In this document: positions 51,285 to 58,853 of the stretch, one piece after another
Layout: each line of letters starts with the position of its first letter
How positions within the stretch are numbered: position 1 is the first letter of the stretch
From: CAZPXZ01 sp965221505
GTDB taxonomy: Bacteria > Pseudomonadota > Alphaproteobacteria > Rhodobacterales > CAZPXZ01
NCBI GenBank assembly: GCA_965221505.1
Contig: CBDCSI010000001.1
Coordinates: forward strand, 1,240,001-1,304,000
Direction: 5' to 3'
Length of the DNA: 64,000 nucleotides
Notes under the pieces: generated by a model
The model's input: only the letters and a program-made list of their open reading frames with translations
Databases searched by the model: none
What the model was told of the DNA's origin: nothing
Position numbers and translations under genes: made by a program

Positions 51285-51312
51285 GCCGCCGGCGGAAGGC
51301 TCCGCCGGCGGC
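51285..51312 (+). terminator. Strong hairpin after amtB
   Basis: GCCGCCGGCGGA and its exact complement separated by AGGC: a 12-bp stem with a 4-base loop, 52 bases after the amtB stop. No T-run follows, so it may terminate inefficiently or protect the mRNA end. Confidence 0.5.
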
Positions 51313-51657
51313 CGGACGCGGACGGAAGGGCGGACGGCGCTCCCGTTCGGGACTTTCCCTGGCCCGCGGTTTCCCGTATCCGAACTCCGCGACGGGCCTC
51401 GATCCGAAATGCTGCGCCGCAACAAAAAATCGTATTGCGACGTACCGTTCCCATGCCCTCCGGACGACGGCCGCCGGGATTCCGCTTCACCGGTCGAGGC
51501 GGAACGGAATCGCTCGAACCGCTCGCCCGAACGACGAGTCGAATCCGTAATGCGTTGAAAATAAACGATAATGCTGGGTATTGCGGTTCGACGCCTGCCG
51601 CGCTTCGCCGACGCGCCCCGGCCCGAAACCGGGGCAGGGCGAAGAGTCTCGCCCCTC

Positions 51658-51686
51658 TTGTTGCAGTGCACAATCGCTCCTATATG
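51658..51686 (+). promoter_or_regulatory. Candidate promoter of the second phasin
   Basis: TTGTTG, 17 bases, TATATG, about 65 bases before the phasin ATG; the PhaR-like box (51661-51671) lies across the -35 and spacer. Confidence 0.45.
51661..51671 (+). promoter_or_regulatory. PhaR-like operator upstream of the second phasin
   Basis: TTGCAGTGCAC, one mismatch from the perfect box at 28013 before the first phasin. Confidence 0.55.
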
Positions 51687-51751
51687 AGGGGTAGCCGGCC
51701 CAGTCCGGGCCGGGTCCGGGGAAACCGGAAGGACGAGAGAGGAGAACCGAA

Positions 51752-52180
51752 ATGAACGCCAAGAATGTCGAGGCGGAAGCGATGGACTTCGCCGAAAAGG
51801 CCAAGACGGTCGTCGAGGAGAACGCGGCGCGCATGTCTCGGGGCATGGAGGACTACGCGACGTTCGCCAAGGATACGGCGCGGGAGTTCGCCAAGTCCGC
51901 AGGCGTCGCCAACAAGGCGGCCGAGAAGATCGGAACCGAAGCGGTCGCGACCGCCGCACAGTCCGTGAAGGACGGCGTGGCGCTCTTCCGCGAGGCCGCC
52001 GACGTCAAGAACGTGGCGGACCTGGTCGACCTGCAGACCAACTACCTCGCCAAGGCCTGCAGCGACGCGATCGCGCGGACCAGCGCGGCCACGGACGTGG
52101 TTCGCGGCGCGATGGAGAATGCCGTGGGCGTGACCGCCGAGCGGGCGGCGGCGTTCGCAGGCCTCGCCCGGGCGCAGTGA
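51752..52180 (+). CDS. Phasin family protein (Phasin_2 type)
   Basis: A 142-residue alanine- and lysine-rich helical protein. Typical phasin segments are MDFAEKAKTVVEENAARMSRG, YATFAKDTAREFAKSAGVAN, VADLVDLQTNYLAKACSDAI and a VRGAMENAVG tail. AGAGGAGAACCGAA precedes the ATG. Transcription probably ends at the hairpin at 52260. It is unlike the first phasin in sequence, so the organism uses at least two granule proteins, seemingly under the same operator. Confidence 0.9.
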   Translation: MNAKNVEAEAMDFAEKAKTVVEENAARMSRGMEDYATFAKDTAREFAKSAGVANKAAEKIGTEAVATAAQSVKDGVALFREAADVKNVADLVDLQTNYLAKACSDAIARTSAATDVVRGAMENAVGVTAERAAAFAGLARAQ

Positions 52181-52259
52181 ACCCCGGGGCCGGTCCGAGC
52201 GGAGGCCGCTTGCGCATCCCGCGCGCACGGACGGCAACCCGGTCCCGGCACGGAAACGA

Positions 52260-52288
52260 ACCGCGGAGGGGACGCTTCCCTCCGCGGT
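52260..52288 (+). terminator. Hairpin after the second phasin
   Basis: CCGCGGAGGG-GACGCTT-CCCTCCGCGG, a perfect 10-bp stem extendable by one A-T pair, 79 bases after the stop. The tail TCTGCGCCC has no T-run. Confidence 0.5.
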
Positions 52289-52456
52289 CTGCGCCCGAAG
52301 GATTCCCGGCGCCGCTCGCGCCGGGGGAGCGCGCGAGGCGCAACGCCGCGGCACGCTCCGGGCCCGGCGCCTGACCGTCGGAAACTCCCGCGACACGAAG
52401 CGTACAGTCGGCTATCCTCGCGCCCGGAAGCGGGCTGTCGAGAGGAGTGCGCCGAA

Positions 52457-53149
52457 GTGAGACTTACCTGGCTCGGGCAGGGCGGCTTCAGGATCGAAGC
52501 GGCCGATGCCGTATTGCTGATCGATCCCTGGTTGCGGGGAAACCCGCTGTTCGACGAGTCGCGGTTCGACGAGGCGGTCGACGGAGCGTCCCACGTCCTG
52601 GTTACGCACGCGCATTTCGACCATGCGTCCGACGTCCCGGAGATTGCCGGCAAGACCGGGGCCGCGGTGGTCGCCATCGTGGAATACGCCAACTGGGTGG
52701 CGGAAGCGCACGGACTGGACGTCGTTCCCTTCAACATGGGGGGCACCGTGGACTGCGGCGGCGTTTCGGTCACCATGGTGAAGGCGGTCCACTCCTCCTC
52801 CGCGACCGTCGAAGGGGCGCCGGTGTATCTCGGCACGGAGGCGGGGTTCGTGCTCTCCTGCGAGGGCAAGACGCTGTACGTCGCCGGCGACACCGACGTG
52901 CATGCGGACATGGAGATCGTCCGGGATCTGCACGATCCGGATTTCGGGATTCTGCCTATCGGCGGTCACTTCACCATGGACGCCCGGCGGGCCGCCTACG
53001 CTTGCCGCAAGTTCTTCGACTTCAAGGCGGTGATTCCCTGCCACTACAAGGCGTTTCCGATCCTTGCCCAGAGCGCCGACGAATTCGTCTCGCTCGTCGA
53101 GGGGACGAAGGTGATCGTGCCGGAGGTCATGGAGCCTTTCGAACTCTGA
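52457..53149 (+). CDS. UPF0173-type metal-dependent hydrolase (MBL fold)
   Basis: A 230-residue small metallo-beta-lactamase-fold protein. MRLTWLGQGGFRI opens the fold; metal ligands lie in VTHAHFDHASD (HxHxDH), in VKAVHSS, VAGDTDVH and PIGGHFTMD, with the C-terminal CHYKAFP. This layout is the UPF0173 (YtkL) family, related to lactonase and RNase Z folds; no substrate is established. The start is GTG with GAGGAG upstream. Confidence 0.9.
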   Translation: MRLTWLGQGGFRIEAADAVLLIDPWLRGNPLFDESRFDEAVDGASHVLVTHAHFDHASDVPEIAGKTGAAVVAIVEYANWVAEAHGLDVVPFNMGGTVDCGGVSVTMVKAVHSSSATVEGAPVYLGTEAGFVLSCEGKTLYVAGDTDVHADMEIVRDLHDPDFGILPIGGHFTMDARRAAYACRKFFDFKAVIPCHYKAFPILAQSADEFVSLVEGTKVIVPEVMEPFEL

Positions 53150-53303
53150 GCCGGACCCGACGGGCGCGCCCGGCGGCGGTCCCGCTGCGGTTCGCGCCCG
53201 GCAGGCGCATCGTTCGCGGACCGTGACGGCCCGCCTCTCTCCGGCTCCGTCGCGCAGCGTCGCCGCTTCTGCCTGCCGCCTCGGCCGAAGGCCGCGTCGG
53301 CGG

Positions 53304-53756
53304 CTATCGGCGCTCGGCGAAGAACGCTTTCAGGAGCGCCGCGCATTCCCGCTCCCGGATTCCTCCGAACACCTCCGGCCGGTGGTGGCAGGTCGGGTGG
53401 GAGAACACGCGCGCTCCATGCGCGACGCCGCCGCTCTTGGGATCGTCCGCCCCATAGAACAGGGTTCGAATTCTCGCGGCGCTGACGGCGCCCGCACACA
53501 TGGCGCACGGCTCGAGCGTGACGTAGAGGTCGAGTCCGAGCAACCGTTCCCCGCGCAGGCCGGCGGCGGCGCGGATCGCCAGAATCTCCGCATGCGCGGT
53601 GGGATCGCGCCGCCGTCGCGTCTCGTTGCCCGCACGGGCGACGACGGTTCCGTCCGCGGGATCGACGACGACGGCGCCGACCGGAACCTCGCCGGCACGG
53701 GCTGCGTCCCGGGCGGCCGCGAGCGCTTCGTCCATGGGCGTCGGGCCTGTGGGCAT
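53304..53756 (-). CDS. tadA: tRNA-specific adenosine deaminase
   Basis: A 150-residue cytidine-deaminase-fold enzyme that converts adenosine to inosine at the wobble position of tRNA-Arg(ACG). The zinc site is H55-A-E57 (PTAHAEILAI) and P-C84-A-M-C87, with the TadA-typical FYGADDPKSGGV and C-terminal ECAALLKAFFAERR. The start at 53756 has AGGAG eight bases upstream; the ATG at 53735 is an alternative. It is divergent from the pseudouridine synthase gene. Confidence 0.95.
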   Translation of the reverse strand: MPTGPTPMDEALAAARDAARAGEVPVGAVVVDPADGTVVARAGNETRRRRDPTAHAEILAIRAAAGLRGERLLGLDLYVTLEPCAMCAGAVSAARIRTLFYGADDPKSGGVAHGARVFSHPTCHHRPEVFGGIRERECAALLKAFFAERR

Positions 53757-53880
53757 CCCAGCCGCTCCTGCGTCCGTTTGCCGCGGATGTCGCGGACGCA
53801 TATTGTGGCACGGATCGGGATGTCCGGTCAGGCTTGCCGCCGGCCGGCGGGCCGGGAGCGCCGTTGCGGGAGGCCTGGAT

Positions 53881-54732
53881 ATGGCCGGTCGAGCACCTCG
53901 CCGCCGCAAGGGCGTCGGCGGTCAGTCAAACCGGGGGCGAGCCCGGGAGGCGGTTACGCCCTCGCCCGCGACGGCGGAACCGGATTCGGACGGTATCCGG
54001 ATCGCCCGATGGCTTTCCCGGGCCGGCGCCGCCTCTCGACGGCAGGCCGAAGCGGCGATCGGTGAGGGCCGGATCCGGGTCAACGGCCGCCGCTGCGATA
54101 CGCCGGCCCTGCGCGTTTGCGCTGCGGACCGCGTGGAATTGGACGGGCGGCCGGTACGACCCGCGGGTCCGACCCGTCTCTGGCGTTATTGCAAGCCGGT
54201 GGGCGTCATCGTGTCGCGATCCGACCCGGAGGGCCGGCGGACCCTCGGCGACGCCCTGCCCGCGCGCATGTCCGGGGCCATGCCGGTCGGCCGTCTGGAC
54301 GCGGCTTCCGAAGGGCTGCTGCTTCTGACCAACGACGGTGCGCTCAAGCGGTACCTCGAACTGCCCGCCAGCCGCTTCGTCCGCGTCTACCGGGCCCGGG
54401 TCCGGGGTACGCCGGACGAAACTGCGCTGCGGAAACTGCGGAGCGGCCTGGTCGTCGCCGGCGAGCGTTTTCGTCCGATGGGCGTTCTGGTCGAACGATG
54501 CGGCGGCGCGAACACGTGGTTGCGCCTGGAATTGTCCGAAGGCCGCTACCGCGAGGTCCGACGCGCGCTCGAACATGTCGGCCACTCCGTCAACCGCTTG
54601 CGCCGCCTGGCGTACGGCCCGCTTCGGCTGGGCGGGCTGAAGCCCGGAGAGATCGACGAGGTTCCCGCCCCGACCGTTCGGCGCATCCTGTCCGAGATGC
54701 GGCGCGGCCGATCCCCTGCCGTGCGGCGATGA
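53881..54732 (+). CDS. 23S/16S rRNA pseudouridine synthase, RsuA/RluB/RluE/RluF family
   Basis: A 283-residue enzyme with a 35-residue basic leader, an S4 RNA-binding domain (RIARWLSRAGAASRRQAEAAI, then GRIRVNG) and a catalytic domain with PVGRLDAASEGLLLLTNDG containing D140. The second motif YREVRRALEHVGHSVNRLRR is also typical. It resembles RluB-type enzymes in alphaproteobacteria; the exact uridine target is not decidable by eye. Its stop overlaps the next gene's start (ATGA). Confidence 0.92.
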   Translation: MAGRAPRRRKGVGGQSNRGRAREAVTPSPATAEPDSDGIRIARWLSRAGAASRRQAEAAIGEGRIRVNGRRCDTPALRVCAADRVELDGRPVRPAGPTRLWRYCKPVGVIVSRSDPEGRRTLGDALPARMSGAMPVGRLDAASEGLLLLTNDGALKRYLELPASRFVRVYRARVRGTPDETALRKLRSGLVVAGERFRPMGVLVERCGGANTWLRLELSEGRYREVRRALEHVGHSVNRLRRLAYGPLRLGGLKPGEIDEVPAPTVRRILSEMRRGRSPAVRR

Positions 54733-55565
54733 GCGAGACCGGCCTGGCGGCGGTCCGAAGCCGCACGTCGCCCAACCGGAGCGGTCGAGGGGGAAGCCCG
54801 GTCGCGCTCGTGGTGTTGCACTACACGGGAATGGAGAGCGTCCGCGCGGCGCTCGATCGGCTGACGGACCCGGAGGCCGAGGTCAGCGCGCATTACCTGA
54901 TCGATCCCGCGGGTCGCGTCTGCCGCCTCGTTCCCGAGCGCGAGCGCGCGTGGCATGCGGGCCGCTCGAGCTGGGCCGGCGTGCGGGGGATCAACGCGGC
55001 CTCGATCGGGATCGAACTCGCGCATGCCGGACATGCGGGCCGCTCGCGGCGCTATCCGGACGCGCAGGTCGCGGCGCTGGAGGAACTTCTCGGCGACATA
55101 TGCCGCCGCCGGCGCCTCGGGCCCGGCGCGGTGGTCGGGCATTCCGACGTGGCGCCGACGAGGAAGCGCGATCCCGGGGAGTGGTTTCCCTGGCGCCGGC
55201 TCGCGGAACGGGGTCTCGCCGCCTGGTCGCCGGAGTCGGGGGCGGAGTCGGGCGCCGACGACGCGGCCGCCCGCATGCTGCAGGCGTTGTCCACCGTCGG
55301 CTACGACGTCGGCGAGGGCGGGATCGGGACCCCAGCGGCACGGGCCGCGCTCGGCGCCTTCCGGCGGCGATTTCGTCCGTGGGAGCTCGGCCGGGCTCCG
55401 ACCGGCGCGGCGCTCCTCCACGCCGAGCGCGTCGCCGGGGAGTGGCCGGGAGCGGCCGTCTTCCGTGGGCGCCATGCGGACCCGGACCGTCCCGCGCCGA
55501 CGTGGCGCGACGACGAGGCGGCCGGTACGGCCCTACGGCTGTCGCGTCCGGGCGGGAAGGGTTGA
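54729..55565 (+). CDS. N-acetylmuramoyl-L-alanine amidase (Amidase_2, AmiD/AmpD-like) with C-terminal peptidoglycan-binding-like domain
   Basis: A 278-residue zinc amidase that cleaves the lactyl amide between muramic acid and the stem peptide. Zinc ligands are the histidine of VVLHYTG and the histidine/aspartate of VGHSDVAPTRKRDPG; AWHAGRSSWAG and SIGIELAH are the family's other motifs. The C-terminal 75 residues (AARMLQALSTVGYDVG to AFRRRFRP) look like a PG_binding_1 domain. No signal peptide or lipobox is visible, which fits a cytoplasmic AmpD-like recycling role, although AmiD homologues are exported. Confidence 0.9.
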   Translation: MSETGLAAVRSRTSPNRSGRGGSPVALVVLHYTGMESVRAALDRLTDPEAEVSAHYLIDPAGRVCRLVPERERAWHAGRSSWAGVRGINAASIGIELAHAGHAGRSRRYPDAQVAALEELLGDICRRRRLGPGAVVGHSDVAPTRKRDPGEWFPWRRLAERGLAAWSPESGAESGADDAAARMLQALSTVGYDVGEGGIGTPAARAALGAFRRRFRPWELGRAPTGAALLHAERVAGEWPGAAVFRGRHADPDRPAPTWRDDEAAGTALRLSRPGGKG

Positions 55566-55728
55566 CGCGGCGGGGCCGGAACGGTCGGTCGCTTGCGCCC
55601 GATCGCCAACCGACCGCGCGGAGACGAGCGAGGCCTCCGCAGGCTCGCCCGCCCGCCGGGGCGGCGCGACACGGGCAGGGCGGAACGGTCGCGCGACCGG
55701 GGCGTCGGCTCGGCCGATCCGTTTCCGG

Positions 55729-55734
55729 TATCAT
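55729..55734 (+). promoter_or_regulatory. Candidate -10 of rnpB
   Basis: TATCAT placed seven bases before the expected 5' end of RNase P RNA. No good -35 hexamer is seen. Confidence 0.35.
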
Positions 55735-55740
55735 GGCGCG

Positions 55741-56125
55741 TCAGGCGGCCGGATGGTCGCGCGCCGTCGGCGTGAGGAAAGTCCGGGCTCCGCGAAGGCA
55801 CGGCGCCGGGTAACGCCCGGCGAGGGACGGTCCGGCAGGGCCGGAACCTCAGGGAAAGCGCCACAGAGAACAGACCGCCCGCGAAGCGGGCAAGGGTGAA
55901 ACGGTGGGGTAAGAGCCCACCGCGCTGCCGGAGACGGGAGCGGCACGGCAAGCCCCGCCGGGAGCAAGGTCGGATAGGGACGCAGTCCGCAAGGACAGGA
56001 CAGCCTTCGGTCCCGCGTTCGGGTAGACCGCACGAGGCGTCGGGCAACCGGCGTCCCAGATGAATGGCCATCGCCGATGCGGCTCTGCCGCGTCGCGCAC
56101 AGAACCCGGCTTACAGGCCGCCTGA
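55741..56125 (+). ncRNA. rnpB: RNase P RNA component (bacterial class A)
   Basis: The catalytic RNA of RNase P, which trims tRNA 5' ends. The 5' TCAGGCGGCC pairs with the 3' GGCCGCCTGA (P1). The universal P4/J elements are present: GAGGAAAGTCCGGGCTCC near 55775 and ACAGAACCCGGCTTACAGG near 56100, as are the conserved CAGGGAAAGCGCCACAGAGA and GGGTGAAACGGTGGGGTAAGAG segments. At about 385 bases its length is normal. It precedes mraZ by 800 bases. Confidence 0.95.
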
Positions 56126-56923
56126 CGACTCGATCCGGGTTCCGGGCCGCCGGGTGACGAAGCGCGGTCGTCGCCGGCGGGACGGGACGGTCGCCCGTAG
56201 CCGCGTCGCGCCGAATCGGGGGCGCCGGGCGATCCGCCCTCGCACGGGAACGCAGGTCCGGTGGGGTCCGGTGGGGGACGTCGTCCCGTCCGGGCGGCGC
56301 CGGCACGCCCCCGGTCGGTCCTGCACGAGCGTACAAGTCGCAGGACGGCGTATCGTGCCGAATCGATACAACCGAATGGGATCGCCGTGTCCAAGGCCCC
56401 GACATGTTGCGAATTCCGCGGCGAATCGCGACGAATTCCGTCAACCCGTGTCGCGGACTCCCGTTCCTTGAGAGTCGCATATTTGCAACAGTTCGATCCT
56501 GGCCAAACCCGGAGAATGGACCGGGCATATGGTGTGGGAAGGCGACAAAGTCACTGTATATTGCCCGTTTGGGCAAGGCCGTCCGCCCGTTTTCGGCAGC
56601 CCGTGTCGAAAAATTCCCGGAATCGAAACGCTCGACGCGCAGGTCGTTCCATAGCGCTTGACCGTCGGCGTTCGGGTCGGCAAAGTGGGGCGCAATGGCG
56701 ACAGGATCAGCTCTAATGGCGAACTGAACCGGTCAAATGGGGAACGGGACCAAAACTCGGCTCTTCCCGGAACGCATGGAACGGCAGATGCCCTCGAGCA
56801 GTAAACAAAATGAGGCAATGCCAGCACGGCGCGGTGGTTGAGGCACCCGACATCAGGGTGGCGGGGCGAAATTCGCCTCGCCGCCTTGCGGCCGCGCTAC
56901 GCCTTGCGCCGGAGACCTGAGCC
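56126..56923. other. Long region between rnpB and mraZ
   Basis: About 800 bases without a gene. It becomes AT-richer after 56460. A small hairpin TTGCCC-GTTT-GGGCAA lies at 56561-56576. The probable mraZ promoter and operator are at 56658-56742. Confidence 0.5.
56658..56742 (+). promoter_or_regulatory. Candidate mraZ promoter with MraZ-box-like repeats
   Basis: TTGACC (56658), 17 bases, CAAAGT (56681). Overlapping and following the -10 are TGGGG (56686), TGGCG (56696), TGGCG (56717) and TGGGG (56738), spaced 10, 21 and 21 bases. MraZ is known to autorepress by binding TGG-containing direct repeats with about ten-base periodicity upstream of its own gene. Confidence 0.45.
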
Positions 56924-57496
56924 GTGACCGATCCGTTCCTCGGACGATACGCGCACAGTCTCGATTCCAAGGGTCGGGTGGCCGTGCCCGCCGGCATCCG
57001 CAGCGCGGTCTGGCGCAAGGAAAATCCGGGAATCGTCCTCTTTTTCGACATCGACCCCGCGGCTCCCTTCGTACACGGCACCGGTTCCGAGGCGTATCGG
57101 GACATCGCGGCCCGCTTCGCCGTTACGCTCCCGGGACCGGCGGTTTCGCGCCGCGCCGGCGACGCCGAGGCGCGGCCGGCTCTCGCCAATCCCTTCGCCC
57201 GGCGAAACCAGGTCCTCGGCCGGGGACAGTGGTCGCGGGCCGAGTTCCTCTCTTTCGACAAGGAAGGCCGCGTCGTGCTGCCGGCCGCCGTCGTCCGGCA
57301 ATGCGGGTTGACGGACAGCGTCAGCTTCGTCGGCTGCGGAAACACCTTCCAGGTCTGGGATCCGGAGACTCTGGAGCGGGAGGACCGGAGAGACCGCGAG
57401 GTTTTGGAACAGTACAGGACCATGATGGAGGGCTTCGACGACTGGCAGGTGGACACGGTCGCCGTCGAGCCGGTCGAAGCGGACGGCCTTCCATGA
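56924..57496 (+). CDS. mraZ: Transcriptional regulator MraZ
   Basis: A 190-residue protein, longer than the usual 140-155. It has two SpoVT/AbrB-like half-domains, with DxxxR motifs at D14-S-K-G-R18 and D112-K-E-G-R116; the extra length lies between them (about 68-105). MraZ forms rings and represses the division and cell-wall cluster it heads. The start is GTG with GGAG upstream; its stop overlaps rsmH. Confidence 0.93.
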   Translation: MTDPFLGRYAHSLDSKGRVAVPAGIRSAVWRKENPGIVLFFDIDPAAPFVHGTGSEAYRDIAARFAVTLPGPAVSRRAGDAEARPALANPFARRNQVLGRGQWSRAEFLSFDKEGRVVLPAAVVRQCGLTDSVSFVGCGNTFQVWDPETLEREDRRDREVLEQYRTMMEGFDDWQVDTVAVEPVEADGLP

Positions 57497-58557
57497 CCGA
57501 ATCGCCGACGAGACGAGACCGGCACGGGACTCCTCCGGCGGCGAGGGCGGCCGGCGGCGACGCGCCCCGGTTCGGCCACGAGCCGGTCCTGGCTGCCGAG
57601 ACGATCGCCGCGCTCTCGCCGGCACGGGGCGGCGTGTACGTCGACGCCACGTTCGGAGCGGGCGGTTACGCGCGCGCCATCCTGGACGCCGGAGCAGATC
57701 GGGTCATCGCCATCGATTGCGATCCGGATGCGGTCGCGCGCGGTCGCGCGGCGTTTCGCGCCGATGCGGACCGCCTTACGCTCCTGCAAGGCAATTTCGG
57801 TTGCCTGGGATCGCTTCTCGCGAAACACGCCGGCCAGATCCGGGGCGTCGCGTTCGACCTCGGCGTATCGTCCATGCAACTCGACGACCCGGAACGCGGG
57901 TTCTCGTTTCGGCGGGCGGGGCCGCTGGACATGCGAATGGGCGCCGACGGACCTTCCGCCGCCGACCTGGTGAACGGTCTGGATGCGGACGAGCTCGCCC
58001 GCATCCTGTCGGAATTCGGCGAAGAGCCGGCGGCGCGGCGAATCGCCCGGGCCGTGGTGCGGGCCAGGGAGGCGGCGCCGATCCGAACCACGACCCAGTT
58101 CGCCGAACTCGTTCGCGCCGCCGCCGGCCGTCCGCGCAAGCGGGCCCGGACCGACCCGGCGACGCGCAGCTTCCAGGCGGTGCGGATCGCGGTGAACGAC
58201 GAACTCGGGCGGCTGGCGCGCGCGCTCCCCGCGGCCGAGCGGCTTCTCTCGGCCGGCGGCGTCCTCTGCGTGGTGAGTTTTCACTCTCTGGAGGATCGGG
58301 TGGTAAAGGGATTCCTCGCGCGACGGAGCGGGCCGGGCGGCGGAAACCGGCATTTGCCGGCGCCCGGCGCGCGAATGCCGTCGTTCCGACTTCTCCGCCG
58401 CGGCGGCCTGGCGCCGGGCGCGGCGGAGGTGGCGCGCAATCCCCGTGCGCGATCGGCGCGGCTGCGCGCTGCGGAGCGCACGACGGCGCCGCCTTTTCCG
58501 GCGGAGTTCGACGGCGAGGCGCCCTGGCGGCGGCGGTCGGCGGGTCGCGTCGAATGA
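57493..58557 (+). CDS. rsmH: 16S rRNA (cytosine(1402)-N4)-methyltransferase
   Basis: A 354-residue SAM-dependent methyltransferase (MraW). A 27-residue variable leader precedes HEPVLAAETIAAL; the SAM loop is VDATFGAGGYARAIL, followed by FDLGVSSMQLDDPERGFSF, a signature of RsmH, and VSFHSLEDRVVKGF near the C-terminus. ATGA overlap with mraZ and with ftsL indicates coupled translation. Confidence 0.96.
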   Translation: MTESPTRRDRHGTPPAARAAGGDAPRFGHEPVLAAETIAALSPARGGVYVDATFGAGGYARAILDAGADRVIAIDCDPDAVARGRAAFRADADRLTLLQGNFGCLGSLLAKHAGQIRGVAFDLGVSSMQLDDPERGFSFRRAGPLDMRMGADGPSAADLVNGLDADELARILSEFGEEPAARRIARAVVRAREAAPIRTTTQFAELVRAAAGRPRKRARTDPATRSFQAVRIAVNDELGRLARALPAAERLLSAGGVLCVVSFHSLEDRVVKGFLARRSGPGGGNRHLPAPGARMPSFRLLRRGGLAPGAAEVARNPRARSARLRAAERTTAPPFPAEFDGEAPWRRRSAGRVE

Positions 58558-58853
58558 CCGCGCTGCGACATCTGGTGCTCGTGCTCGGGTTTCTGGCGTC
58601 GGTGTTCGGCGCCTACTGGGTGAGCAATCGCGCAAAGGACGCGGACGACAGGATCGTCGAGTTGCGCGCGCAGATCCAGCAGGAAGAGAAGCGAATCGCC
58701 GCGTTGCGAGCCGATTGGGCCTATTTGAACCGGGGCGACCGGCTCGTCCATCTGGTCGGCGCCCACAGCGAAGCGCTCGGTCTGGGTCCGGTCTCGCCGG
58801 ACCGGCTGGCGTCGCTGGGCACGGTTTCGAAGCGGGAATCCCGCCATGAGTAA
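58554..58853 (+). CDS. ftsL: Cell division protein FtsL
   Basis: A 99-residue bitopic membrane protein: one helix (about 6-22, HLVLVLGFLASVFGAYW), then a periplasmic coiled coil starting DADDRIVELRAQIQQEEKRI. It matches FtsL in size, topology and position between rsmH and ftsI. It joins FtsB and FtsQ to activate FtsWI. It overlaps rsmH by four bases and ftsI by eight. Confidence 0.9.
   Translation: MTALRHLVLVLGFLASVFGAYWVSNRAKDADDRIVELRAQIQQEEKRIAALRADWAYLNRGDRLVHLVGAHSEALGLGPVSPDRLASLGTVSKRESRHE

Larger units (their letters stand above)
51233..51751. other. Intergenic region between amtB and the second phasin
   Basis: No gene recognised in 519 bases. It holds a 12-bp perfect hairpin just after amtB, an AT-rich patch near 51558-51580 (GAAAATAAACGATAATGC) and the phasin promoter/operator. 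Confidence 0.5.
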
